Both the position numbers and the translations under genes were made by a program. A model generated the notes under the pieces. The model saw only the letters and a program-made list of their open reading frames with translations. It was not told the origin of the DNA and ran no database searches. From Lineus longissimus (lineage: Eukaryota; Nemertea; Pilidiophora; Heteronemertea; Lineidae): a stretch of DNA of 64,000 nt. Below are positions 27,984 through 39,568 of this stretch, one piece after another (position 1 is the first letter of the stretch; every line of letters starts with the position of its first letter). The stretch covers positions 1,984,001-2,048,000 of the forward strand of contig NC_088322.1 of the NCBI RefSeq assembly GCF_910592395.1, read 5' to 3'.

Positions 27984-29259
27984 GTGGTGGATACGAAACA
28001 ACAGCAGCAACAGCAGCAGCAGCACGAATACGCCTACGGGGATATTAGAAAAGTGTTTCGTGGACGTTTCGAAACGCTGTTGAGTATTTTGTACAGTCTC
28101 GACAGCAGCCCACACAATGCATCATCGTCTTTGGATATCGGTAAAATTTTGAGCACTGTGTCGGGAAAGTCATCATCAAATCCGTTTTATGGGAGAATGG
28201 CGAAACCCGGCAAGCTTCATTCGGACAGTACTCTGTTTGAAATTATCGAACTATCCACGGTGCCAGTTACAGTGCACCGAGTCAAGCCAGTATCGTTGGC
28301 GCCGATCCACGACATTTTCGACATATGTTTGGTGAGCATGTCCCATAACGATTCGTTAGATGTGCATGTGGAGAAGAACTGTTGCAATGACGTTTCACAA
28401 GGAATTGTAACATTTATTGTAAACAACGTGGCCGAATCTTTCAACAAGGCCGACGTGAAGAAGTCCGCAGAAAATGAGTCGTTCGGATTTCTTGACGGAC
28501 TCTGTTCTCTGGGGGGAAGGGTATCTTGCCTGAGATGTCTGCGAAGGCAATATTTAGCGATCAGGACACATATTCGGAATACGTATCCGAATCGCTGACA
28601 TCGCTCAGTTTGAACAATCCGAATGAAATGGTTAGTGGTGCATTCTTGTGTCTCGTCTTGGAAACGTTACTCTTGCATAAAAGTTTGTACCAAGTCGTGT
28701 TGGACGGATACATGTGGGAGCATTTCCAAAAGCAATTCGAGAATCACTTGAACCTTATGCGAAGCAGTGAGTACGATGGTGCTGTGGATAACGCGTTTGT
28801 GCAGTATTCGGCCATGAAGTTTGCAGACGATCTCATGAAAGTCGTTTGCGCGCACATAACAAACAAAAAAACAGTACGTAACGAAATGCGTCCTGGGATT
28901 TCTAATGGAAACAATCAAATTTAATCGATTCTTGACGCTGTTGACGGACTTTACAAGTCGATGCGAAAAATCGGATGATCTGCTGCACTTGGATAGGAAT
29001 CTGGTTGCATTTGATATGCTCAAAAACTATGTAACTGTGGAGAAAAGGTTAGTGGACGTGTACGACACTGACAGTCGTATCGTTGAAAAAGTGAACTTCA
29101 TGTGTTGAATGCCATGTGTAATCGCTGGTCGAAGGACAAAAACATTCCCAATTGCGGTGTTGGGAAGAAGACCATTCTAAAAACTCACAAGGAGGACATT
29201 GAGTACGTTAAGATAAACTTGCCCGAGTATGTGATTGAGGCTTACAAAAACATATAATA
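27984..29259 (+). pseudogene. Orphan gene, frameshifted, unknown
   Basis: Frames 27984-28598, 28526-28924 and 28905-29108, with a tail ending near 29259, appear to be successive pieces of one protein of about 420 residues. The N-terminus has a polyglutamine run encoded by CAG/CAA repeats. Later parts are helical and not low-complexity (FRGRFETLLSILYSLDSS, TLFEIIELSTVPVTVHRV, FLCLVLETLLLHKSLYQVV, NLPEYVIEAYKNI). The first shift follows a G-run near 28515. CpG and codon use differ from the AT-rich surroundings. I recognise no family. An endogenised viral or captured gene is possible but unproven. Confidence 0.4.
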
Positions 29260-29425
29260 GTTTGGGTCGATTCATCCCATTATATCTTGAATGCATATTT
29301 CTAACTATACATGTTAATAAAATGAAGTTAGTGCTGTGAGTGTTATAAAATTTGTTTTTCTCGTTAGTCTTCAATATGTGGAAATCATTCAGACCTTCCT
29401 CCACTCCTCACCTGTTTTGTAATAG

Positions 29426-29601
29426 GGGACCATCCATTTATTACATACGCATAAAAGTTGGGATTTTTTAGACCCCCCCCCCCATCATACGCATTTTTTC
29501 TACCAAAATGTACAGTCAAATGTACACGCATACGCATTTTGGACCCAAATTCCTATACCCCCACCACCCTCTCAGTGCGTGCATAATAAATGGATGGTCC
29601 C
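29426..29601. mobile_element. MITE with GGGACCATCC termini
   Basis: TIRs GGGACCATCCATTTATTA at the left and its complement at the right end, with ATAG duplicated on both sides (29422-29425, 29602-29605). Total 176 bp, non-coding, with C-runs inside. Confidence 0.8.
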
Positions 29602-30490
29602 ATAGCAATGCGGTGTACAGTACCGTGCAAAGGTCATGGGACCACCCCCCCCCCCCCCTAAATCCTACTCACTTACAGTTAACCGTTTAATGTTTTTTTT
29701 CAGAGGAGATATTACACTGGGTCACTCCCCCCCCCCTAGACCAACCAAGTATGGTTGTAATACTGGCACTTCCTGGGGCTGAGGGGTCATTTCAGGATTT
29801 AGACCTACCGATCCCCTCCCCAGCCGGAACCAGTGAGACCCAAGTCAACCCTTACCCAAGCCAATTCCACCCTAGAGAAAGAACAAGAGGCCCAAGGGCC
29901 TGGCGCTCAGCTGAGTTGTTGCTGCGTTGTTCGTATATATAACATTACTCTTCAAACTCTACTAAACTAAGGACTCAAAGCCAAAGGATATTAGCTTCTG
30001 GATGTGTAACAGTGAATTACGGTAGACTGGCGCAATCTACTTCAAGCAAGCTCCACCCTTGCAATGTGTGCGCAAACAGATAACCTAACCTATATTGGAC
30101 CATCAATTCTACACACAGCAACATGATTCATCCTCAGCTGTTACCATGATGATGATGATGATGATCCTTTTCGCAAATTGGTCGTCTTCTGTCTTTCTTC
30201 CATACTTTAGTGCCACCGGATGTAGTCTGCCCTTGTGGAGGGAGCCTTTCAGCACAGGACACAAAAACCCATGCGAATTGAATCACATGGAGAGACTAGC
30301 CCAATCACCCGCTTTTGGCTGGGTAGAAATGGGTAAATCTCGCAGACTGGACCTTAAACTCTACTGCCGACGTGTGAGGCCGGTCTGACAGATGAGCAAG
30401 TAGGGTCCACCTAATGCAGAAGGCACCAGTTTCCCCAACAAAAAGGGTAACATTAACAAAACGCCCTACCCAACTCTATTATTGCCTAAA
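29602..30490. other. Non-coding stretch
   Basis: No supported gene. It holds homopolymer C tracts, a short dispersed motif (29878-29912) and a (GAT)n run near 30145. Confidence 0.5.
29878..29912 (+). repeat. Dispersed repeat 5' motif, copy 1
   Basis: GAACAAGAGGCCCAAGGGCC followed by TGGCGCTCAGCTGA. The same block occurs at 57211-57245. Probably the conserved start of a SINE-like family. Confidence 0.65.
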
Positions 30491-30492
30491 GG

Positions 30493-31227
30493 CCTGTGTA
30501 CACTAGTAAAATATTAGCAACATTTTTACAACATTTCCAGTTGCAACAAATGTTGCAAAAATGTTGCGTAGTGTGTACAGAGCAAAACGCGTCTTATATT
30601 TACAACATGTTGTCAAATTGTTGTCAAATTGTTGCAAATTAAATGCAATGCAATTCTTTGTTGCATGTTGTAAAAATGTTGCAAACTCTTCAGCCAATCA
30701 GAAATAGGATTTGCGTCATGTGATCTACCTGAGGTCATGTGACTTGAACAAGAAGCAGGTATAGCAACTCTCAAGTGAGTGTCTTGCTTCGTGGGGTGAT
30801 GAAACCTTTTCTAGAAGTTTCATCCATTCGCAGGAAGTTTTTGTATGACGGCTTGTCAGTCAGCCGCAACTCCTTTAACAGGCAGTGGTATGCCCCATGA
30901 TCCACCCTCATTTTGATCCAGGGCCTGGTCCATATTCTCTTTGGTTATTTCGCCGCCTCTTCCGTCTCTCAACAATGACAGCTAAAATTGCTGCAGAAGC
31001 ACTCAAAACACATCTTCTCTCCTTGGAATCATCCATTTTCCCTCCAAAATACCTTTTTGCCTTTGTTCCCACTAAAAAGTTTGCAACAATTTACCAACAT
31101 GTTGTAAAAATGTTGCTAATTTGTTGCAATGTTTTTGCTAGTGTACACAGGGCCTTGAAGGGCTTGTTGCAAAATTGTTGTAAAAATGTTGGTAAAATGT
31201 TGCTAATATTTTACTAGTGTACACCCT
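30493..31227. mobile_element. TIR element rich in TTGCAACA motifs
   Basis: Terminal inverted repeats GTGTACACTAGTAAAATATT at 30494 and the complement ending near 31226. An extra inverted copy of the end lies inside, near 31133-31158. Many TTGCAACA/TGTTGCAA subrepeats cluster near both ends. About 735 bp, no credible ORF. A non-autonomous DNA transposon of undetermined superfamily. Confidence 0.7.
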
Positions 31228-31756
31228 GCTTAAGTCAAGTGAAACTCTTACAAACCTTAGCAGAATGCCACCATTGAAATGTTGATAGCAAGTAAAAACT
31301 TTAAACAGATAGACTTGATTTTTTTAACCAACTGCCACATGCGGTTTTCTTTATTTAGTCAATTTTGAGGTAAGTATTACAGAATGAAATACTTGAATAC
31401 TAAAATTGACTGGCTCTTCTGATGATTGCACTGGTGAACACCGAAGTCGATGGGATGTGCAAAGTCATAGCTCGATCCTCTCTCCTGGTCATCTGTGATG
31501 TGGTCACCAAATATGTTCAAATGTAGCTGCAGTAGTGCAGATCATTCCTGCAAAACATGATGAGGAGATAACATTTTAATTTTGATAGATAGCTAAGCTA
31601 GCCAAGTTTTATATCAAATACAAGGCCAACAACAACTGACAAAGGCGCTAGGGCCGAATGATCAAGGAAGTTCATTGAGAATACATTGTGATAAGAGTGA
31701 TGAATCGGCCCCATTTGAAGCATTGTGCTATGTACAGTGTGCATGTGTCGGTGTAT
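31228..31756. other. Non-coding stretch
   Basis: I see no gene or clear repeat here. Confidence 0.5.
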
Positions 31757-33187
31757 GGCCAACTCGGCCAAATGCCAGCTCGGCCTACCAACTCGGCCAA
31801 CCAACTCGGCCTCGGCCTATACCAGCTCGGCCAGGGTTATGAGTTTACGTTTCTCTTATCATTTTTCAAAATATCTTCTGCCTCAATGTGTTTATCTATC
31901 ATTGTTCTATCTCTCGTGTGAATATGAATAAATTTAGTTAGTTCACGATGTTTCTGGAAGACTTTTTGTTTGCCCAATAAACAGAATTCCCTCACGCCGC
32001 GCACCGGCAGCCATATTGATCATGTGATGTGGTGGTTATTTTCAGTACGGTACTTGATTGCAGGTCATGTGACTTGCCCAAAGGGACTATAGGTAGACCA
32101 GTGCACCCGTCCCTAAAAGTACAGCTTTTCGTCTACTTTTCGTCAGCCTTTGGTGGACTGGACTATAGGGGACGGGTATAGGCAGGAGCGGTCTTCATGT
32201 GAACGTTATCTTTTAATGACTTTGTGTCATAAAGCCTGCCGTGATGTTTTATATAACTATATCTTTTAACCAGTTTTTAACCTAGTGTATACATACACAG
32301 ATGTTGCAGCTACTTTGTCTCGTGATGATGGCCCATTGTCTTATTTCTAAAACTGAATAAAATACCACAACTAAGATGCTACAATTGTTTTGTTGTGAAT
32401 ATTATATATATACATATATATATTTATGTAGTTGTCTAACTGTATCGGAACTTTCATTAATGTATATATGTATTAACGCTGATATATACCTTCTCGCTAA
32501 TCCAATAAACTTGACTAACAATAAAGAAAGAAATTGTTCGTTTTTGTATATACTGAAAAAATAAAACGCACCTACGCATCTCATTAGTGCATGGTATCTC
32601 ATCAGTGCATGGCAAGCCTCATATTGGTTACAGTAGTCAGTGTCATCCCGAATTCTCATCAATCACCTCCATCTTAGTTTTAAGTTTTATTATACACTCT
32701 AATCACTAAATGTGGTTGAGGAGAAAAATAGATGAACAATCAGACAACATACGGTACCCTAACCAAGGAGAGGTGTAATTTCCAAAAGCATCCAAATTTA
32801 GCTTCAGTTTAGCCCCGGCCGCGCCCTCTTCTTGACTCATTGAATCCATGATAGCGTTTATTTGCGTCAAGTCAAATGACCTGCAATCAAGTACCGTACT
32901 GAAAATAACCACCACATCACATGGTCAATATGGCTGCCGGCGCGGCGTGAGGGAATTCTGTTTATTGGGCAAACAAAAAGTCTTCCAGAAACATCGTGAA
33001 CTAACTAAATTTACTCATATTCACACGAGAGATAGAACAATGATAGATAAACACATTGAGGCAGAAGATATTTTGAAAAATGAAAAGAGAAATGTAAACC
33101 TCATAACCCTGGCCGAGCTGGTATAGGCCGAGGCCGAGTTGGTTGGCCGAGTTGGTAGGCCGAGCTGGCATTTGGCCGAGTCGGCCT
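31757..33187. mobile_element. Foldback element with 320-bp inverted arms
   Basis: 31757-32076 and 32867-33187 are near-perfect inverted copies, separated by about 790 bp. The outer 90 bp of each arm consists of irregular iterations of CCAACTCGGCC/CCAGCTCGGCC. The arms' inner parts contain no gene. The spacer (32077-32866) is AT-rich and non-coding. This is the architecture of foldback-type transposons. There is no obvious flanking duplication. Confidence 0.85.
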
Positions 33188-33714
33188 GTATTCCATGTGT
33201 CAGTGTGTATCAGCTATCGCATTTACTGTTTGTTGAAGTTTCAAATCGCCGGAGTCGATCCTCAATTACACTGTTTATGTACATTGGCAACCTTACCCGA
33301 TGATATCAGAACGATGTTTATTATTGTCTTGTTTATTCACATTAGTTCTGCTATGTGACAATAGTTATTTGTTGAGTAATCCATGATTTAAAGCCGGACT
33401 TTGACATCGTTTCTCAGACCAAGCTGCATTTCGCAGATCGTTTTTCAACGATCGTCGACGAACTATTTCAAATTAATCACATCCAATTAAACAATCCAAG
33501 CCTTCCCTAATGTCATCAACATGCAATAACACAAGCAGCCAAATATTATCGCCTATGAAATTGTGCATTTAATGAGAACTAACCTCCGAATCGACAGAAC
33601 GCGATCTATTCCATAGCATGGTCTCCTTACGTCTGAACTGCGCAGACTCCGAGACGTGACGTTCGCTGCACGTGGGATAACTCGCGCGAAATTTAAAATG
33701 CTATTCTTGGGGGG
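33188..33714. other. Non-coding stretch
   Basis: No supported gene. I see nothing notable beyond mixed AT-rich sequence and a CpG-richer patch near 33610-33690. Confidence 0.5.
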
Positions 33715-34022
33715 TGCTCACTAAATTGCGCCAGTAACACCACCTGGTGAGAAATTCATGAACCACGCCTATTGATAATGAAAGAGAAAGCTTTGCTCTA
33801 TAAGATTAGATTTGATTCATGATCCCCAACTTAAAGTATTAGGAGAAATCAGCTGCTGGAAAAGTTTTTGGAAAATTTCGCTCGGTGCCACCTAGTGGCC
33901 AAACCGCTCATCCTGCCGGACCCACATTTGGTCTATTCAGGAGTCCTGAAGGGTCTCAACGCCTCAGAGGGAAAATATATCGCCTATCCGCCATAGTTTT
34001 GAAACATGCCTGTTTAACGGAC

Positions 34023-34058
<36 letters not shown>

Positions 34059-34105
34059 GGACATTCATTCTACCATTTACTCATATGAATAGCTCAGCTT
34101 GTCAG
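33715..34105. repeat. SINE/LINE-tail-like dispersed repeat with (GACA)n
   Basis: Non-coding block with CACCACCTGGTG and TGCCACCTAGTGGCC, ending in a GACA microsatellite (34017-34060) and a self-complementary end (TAGCTCAGCTTGTCAGCTGAGCTA). It resembles a common invertebrate short-repeat type. The identification is by pattern only. Confidence 0.5.
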
Positions 34106-34171
34106 CTGAGCTAAAAACAACATGAGAGGAGACCAATCCATTTTTGGAGGCTTAGGCCTAGGCCTACATTG

Positions 34172-34341
34172 CTCATGTTTTGGATCAAGACTGCAAGCCT
34201 GACAATGTCAGTCATTTGAGATATCAGGCAGTCAGCAGTGCTAGAATACTACTGCATTGTGGACACGTGAATGTAACTGCACTCTGCATCTTCCAGTTTA
34301 GTTACAAGTAGACTTGAAGATTGCCTGCACACTGAAATAAA
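34172..34341 (+). repeat. 168-bp dispersed repeat, copy 2
   Basis: Direct-orientation partner of 27783-27953. On its right it abuts a minus-strand transposase-like fragment. Confidence 0.9.
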
Positions 34342-34573
34342 TTAAAACAAGGAACACTGTATGCAAATTGCTAACTGACCTGCTCTTCATTGCCTGGTAG
34401 CCGAAGTGGTACATCTTGGGAGCAAACTGGTTAATAGTGCTGTGGAAGCCCTCCAACCCTGTGGTCTGAGCATCAGAACTGAGCTTTTTAACAGATTTCA
34501 GGACCAGCTTGTTCAATATCACTCTATGGCAGAGTGTGTCATATGCCTCAGAACCTGAAATAATGAAATGCAC
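34342..34573 (-). pseudogene. Transposase-like C-terminal fragment
   Basis: The minus strand encodes AYDTLCHRVILNKLVLKSVK, then TTGLEGFHSTINQFAPKMYHF and GYQAMKSR. The string xEGFHSxxNxFAPKMxHF, as I recall it, recurs in large unnamed transposon-derived proteins of invertebrates. Only about 75 residues remain, truncated on the left by the 168-bp repeat. Confidence 0.55.
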
Positions 34574-35062
34574 ATATAATCAACACACTAATAATTTGAT
34601 TCCACAATGTTTGCTTTATGGGAGTCACATAGGTTATTTCTGATAAAGTTAGCATTTTGGAGACACTTCAGGGCTGCTTACCCTTACTTTTTTTGAGTGG
34701 GTCAACTTTTAAAAAATGTGTATTTCCCCAAATTTTTGTGTACAATTTTCTGCAATCCCAAATAATATGTGTATGATTGTCATTAAAATGTGTACAAATT
34801 TTCAAAAGTAAATTCCACAAGCACATGAGCGCGTTTTCGTCGGGCGCCAGAGCTACTGCCTTCAGCATGTTCAGCCATTTTCAATGAATGAAGAAGTCTC
34901 GCTCAATCGCAGTGTAAAATGAATTGTACTAGTGTATTGATAGGATCTATAGCGAGAGCGAGACTATCGTCTGCAACAGTTATAGTTCGTCTGTCTATCC
35001 AGAGGTGTCACTACTATGATAAAATGGACGCATACAGTGACATACATGTATCTTTTATCTTT
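34574..35062. other. Non-coding stretch
   Basis: No supported gene between the minus-strand transposase fragment and the next relic. Confidence 0.4.
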
Positions 35063-35652
35063 CCAGGTATTTTGTCCACTATATCGGCTACAGTACCAAA
35101 TGGGACCAGTGGGTTGATCATGGAGATGTCAAGTCGCAATACTTCAACAGAACAGAGGACAGATTCGCTATTCAGGAACTTCATGAATTGTTCCAAAAAC
35201 ACCTCACTGTTGGCAGAGGGGGTCAGTAGAAAGCCACATTCTCCATTCCAATGACATTGCAGCAGTTCAGAAGAATTTTCCCTGCCCACAAAAGTATCAA
35301 TCTTGGGAAATGAGTGTACGGCTCAGGATATCAGTCAAACTACGAACAGTATCGCCTTAAATCATTCAGGTACATGGACAATGTATTTGACAGGTACTGG
35401 GAGACCCGGATTCTGAATGTAAATGGTGACAACTGCTCCATCAATTTAGAATCATTGCGACTATGGATCCAGACCCCACGTTCCCTGACTCGCAAACAGT
35501 ACCATCATGGAGCGTCGGCCAAATTCGATATGAAGGATAACGTACAACGAGCGCCAAGGCTTTTTGTCTCCTTTGTGAAGCAGTTAGGAAACAGACATGA
35601 CATCCAAAGAAAGCACCAACTGCCAGACTGCAACAAAAACACTCAAAATTGA
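35063..35652 (+). pseudogene. Exon-like fragment with chromobarrel-like motif
   Basis: After a splice-acceptor-like TTTCCAG (to about 35066), the frame reads YFVHYIGYSTKWDQWVDHGD, like chromobarrel/Tudor-knot domains (VHY.GW...WDEWV). It continues EDRFAIQELHELFQKHL. Stops interrupt it. A following frame at 35314-35652 (YMDNVFDRYWETRILNVNG) may be another part. It is either a host-derived or a transposon-borne domain. It lies just before the transposase-like relic, and the two may form one gene. Confidence 0.4.
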
Positions 35653-36125
35653 TAGGTAAATCATTTTTATCTTACAGGATTCTGTTTTTGAACACTAACA
35701 GGACAGGCAATGGACGTACAGTACAGTACTGTGCAGTTTTTGAGACCCCCCAAATCCTTCCTTTACAGTTGATGGAATTGCTTTGCAATGGAATTGTTTT
35801 ACGGTATTACTGAGGCTAAATGGAGGAAATAATATACATTGTATGTTAGTTAGATACTATGCCCTCTGGTGCTTGCAAGTTCAAAGTAGGCCTACTCACA
35901 CTGGGGAAATGCCATTTCAGTGTCCCAGCTCGCCTGTTTCAACCAATACTTTGAAAATGGGAAGGTCAAAATACTCACACTGGAGAAACGCAATTCAGTG
36001 TGGTAGTATACCAGCTCCCTGTAACTATCAATACAGGTACTCACACAGAAGCCATTCAGTGTCCACAGTCTTAAGGTTAGCAGGTTTGTTTTAATCGAGC
36101 CTACAGTGTATCTTCTTCTTTTTCA

Positions 36126-38170
36126 GGACATTCCTATTGGACAGACTGCAAACCAGACTAGGACGCTCATTAAGAAGCCCCATTTCCAGAGATGTTTTGT
36201 TAGGAATTGTCAAGGACATAGGTGAAAGTTTGTGTGTTACCATTTATACCAATGAGAAGCATTTGACTAGTTTGAAAACTGCACTTTCAACCTTAATAAA
36301 TGGGTATGTGAAAGCAATTAGTCTGGGTGGAAATTCGAAGAAACGTTTTGAAGCAAACCTCAAAACATTTAGTCCTAGGAAAAGGCCCTTTTGGGAATGG
36401 CATGTTCCTTTATAAAAAGTTGAACATTCTGAATTGGTATTTGAATTGAACAGCCAAAGAGCTGAGGTATCCTCTTTGAAAGACAAACATTCCAAATTAC
36501 TGAAGCAGCTTGCCTTGTGTCAGGCTAAGGTTTAAGTGAGAAAAGCCAGAAAACATTCAGAATTGTCACGAAGCCAAAAGTGGCGATTAAAACAGAGACT
36601 AGTTGTCACTTGCCGAGAAAAGTTTTCCTTCTTAAAGTCCTATCAAATGGAATTATCCTGTGTACATGTTACATCCAGTTTGCCTGAGGGAGGGAACTGT
36701 CAGTCTGAGTCATTCAGTGTGATATCAGGTGATGATTGTCAAATTTGCCACACAAAGGACGAATCAGATAATCAGATGAGTGTAGATCGCACAATCTACG
36801 CTTTAGACAAAGGTAACATGTCTGTTATGTCTTATCACAGACTTGCCATGGCTCACAGTTCCCTCCCTCGTGTGCACCTGATTCGCAAACGGAAGGCAGA
36901 AATTGATTCATATGTATCTAGAAAGAATCAGATTCATGTAAGTCAAGAAGAGGGTGTAGATGTTGTTGAGCAAGATTTTGGTAAAAAGTGAGAGGAGTGC
37001 ATTGAGCATCTGCTGTTGGCAGGTCATGAAGTCAGATTGAATGATAATGGTACACCAGTGGGAAAGAATATCAATGTTGTCGGATTTGGATTCTCTGTTC
37101 TTGAAGAAAGGGTGTGCACATCAGCTAATGGGAATTACCCAGTATTACTTTACAAAGGTAAAGAGAATTATGAAAATTTGAAGCTAGCCCTAGAAACGTT
37201 CTTACATCAGCTGAACAATGTGCTTCTCTAACTGTTTCATGAAGGAACTGTGAAGTTGAACAGTTCTTGTGTGGAGATTACAAGTTTCTGACAAGTGTTT
37301 GTGGGTTGGAAAGCCCTGCATGTACATTCGCGTGTTTGTGGTGCAAATGTCCTAAAAGTGACAGATTTGATCACACAAAGGAATGGTCAATATCAGATCC
37401 CATGCTTGGCTGCAGAACCATCCCAGAAATACAAATATGTGAAGGGTTGAAAGGGTTGAAAGGGTTGAAACGTTTGTCTGTTAAAGCACAGCCACTGTTC
37501 CCTTGGATACCCCTGACCATGTTGTTGTGGATCCATTGCACTTATTCTCACGAATTTCTGATCAGCTCTTTAACCACCTTTTTGAAAATGTGAAACAGCA
37601 GGACCTAGTGAATCGTCCTAACAAATCCATGAATGAGAAGGGAGAAAATGTTGTCAGGTTCGAGACATATATGGCTGAAATCGATGTCCCATTCTGTTTT
37701 TTTTATTGAAAAATCTGGTAGTAAGGGCAATCTAAAAGCCAAGTCGCTGCGCGGCCCTGATTATCACAAGCTCCATAAGGCTATTGATGTGAAAAAAGTC
37801 TTGCCACTATCACCACCCCTGGAAAAGTACAGCTAGTACTGGGGCTTTGGAATGACTTCTGTTCAATTTATCTAGATATCACAGGACCAGAGGAAACAAT
37901 CAATGAGCAATTGATCTTGTCGGTGAGAGACAGAACCAGAGCCTGGTTGGAGACGTTTGTGCAGGTGTACCAAGCCAAGGATGTTACGTCGTATATATGC
38001 ACATCGTGTATGTCCATGTGCACCAATTTCTGGCTGCACATGGTAGTCTCCGGAAGTTCACACAGCAGGGTTGTGAAAAGTTCAATGACATAATGACAGC
38101 AGTCTGGATGCACTGCGTCAAGTATTCTTGAAACTCAATAGGATCAACTAATTGCAGACACCTGGACACC
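36126..38170 (+). pseudogene. Decayed transposase-like gene, unnamed invertebrate family
   Basis: Successive broken frames: a DNA-binding-like start (LLDRLQTRLGRSLRSPISRD), a coiled coil near 36420-36530, then VVGFGFSVLEERVC, YENLKLALETFLHQLN, YKFLTSVCGLESPACTFACLW, DHVVVDPLHLFSRISDQLF and, near 38010-38110, YMHIVYVHVHQFLAAHGSL and QQGCEKFND. The order (CLWCK pair, HLFLRISD-like motif, then PYMH..HV..F...HG) is what I recall from a widespread unnamed transposon-derived protein family. At least four in-frame stops or frameshifts are visible, so it is dead. A GLK-coding 12-nt tandem repeat lies at about 37443-37470. Confidence 0.5.
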
Positions 38171-39240
38171 TAAAATCATGTTCTAACCATTTGAAGATAT
38201 TTGCAGGGATGAGATTGTTCAGCTTTTAAGCTGATTTCAGCCGTAGGGGCGCCACTAAAAAGGTTCCCAAGTCGAAAATGCATCTAAAATCCATGAAAAT
38301 TAGAATAATCTTGGCATTTCACTTTCCACACCAAAAGTGCACCAACAGCATATTTTTAGCTACTAGTACTTGTATTTGGTCCAACTGTCCCTGCCATATC
38401 CGACTTTAGAGGACACAGCTGCTGCCGACCCAAAGTGTTTAAAGCAAAGCTATTGACACATGTTTTATAGGGGCCATGTTTCTTAGCAACTGCCGTATTA
38501 TTTTTTCTGCAATATTGGTTATTGATTATTTTGTTATGATTAAGGTTTTTAAATACAATTGTTATTAATCATGTTGATACATGTATGTTCTAACCAGGTG
38601 TAGTTACAAGTTTAGTTAGGCCATGGGCAATGCTTGATTGTATCTCACTTTAGTTTGGCATATCTTGGAACCTCATCCTTATTTCCATTAGGCCCTGAAT
38701 GGGTCTCAGTTTCTGCGATATTGTGCCACTTCACTGGGGGAAACTTTGCACTTTTGGAATCGGCACCCCTAAATTTCCCTAAAACACCAATTTTGTCCTG
38801 GTTCCCAGATATGTCAAACTGAACTAACTGTACATGTACTTGGCCCATGGCACCCTGAATTCAGAGTTTTGGATTCTATGTAAATTTCTTTATGTTTTAA
38901 AAGTTGAATGGGTGGCATTTTTTGTGTTCATCCTGAATATGTTATTTTATTATGTCCAATCATTAAAGATCTGAAGTGTAATTTTTTAAGTTTTGAATAA
39001 AAATCATTGATTTGTATTGTTTCTAAAAGGTTGCTCATGTTATCATTTCTCAGGTTGACTCATCTGCAGAATAATGATGTCACATTGTCATCTCCAAGTG
39101 CCTTGACCCAAGTCATGGAATGAGGGACATTCCTTGGCCTGGTTGTTCAAAACAAGTTTGACAACAATGCCACTTTTTCTGAAAAAAACCCAACCCTGCC
39201 CCTGACCCCGCCCCTGCACCCCCCCCCCCTCCCTCCAGGA
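38171..39240. other. Non-coding stretch
   Basis: No supported gene. A C-tract lies near 39218-39230. Confidence 0.5.
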
Positions 39241-39568
39241 CAACCATCCAACCCCTTGGAGATGTTCTTCTAGTGTTCACAGTAAGACCTTTTGGAGGGC
39301 AGATGCCCATAAGGAAGAATTTTAGGTGCAATTGGAAAATGTCTCCCTCACCCTTCAGGCACAGCATGTAGGACAATCCCAGTCACTTGGACTATAGATT
39401 AGGGCAACCATCCAACCCCTTGGAGATGTTCTTCTAGTGTCCACAGTAAGACCTTTTGGAGGTCAGATGCCCATAAGGAAGAATTTTAGGTGCAATTGGA
39501 AAATTTCTCCCTCACCCTTCAGGTACAGCCTATAGGACAATCCCAGTCACTTGGACTATAGATTAGGA
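39241..39568. repeat. 164-bp tandem duplication
   Basis: Two near-identical units (39241-39404 and 39405-39568), each starting CAACCATCCAACCCCTTGGA and ending GGACTATAGATTAGG. Confidence 0.92.
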
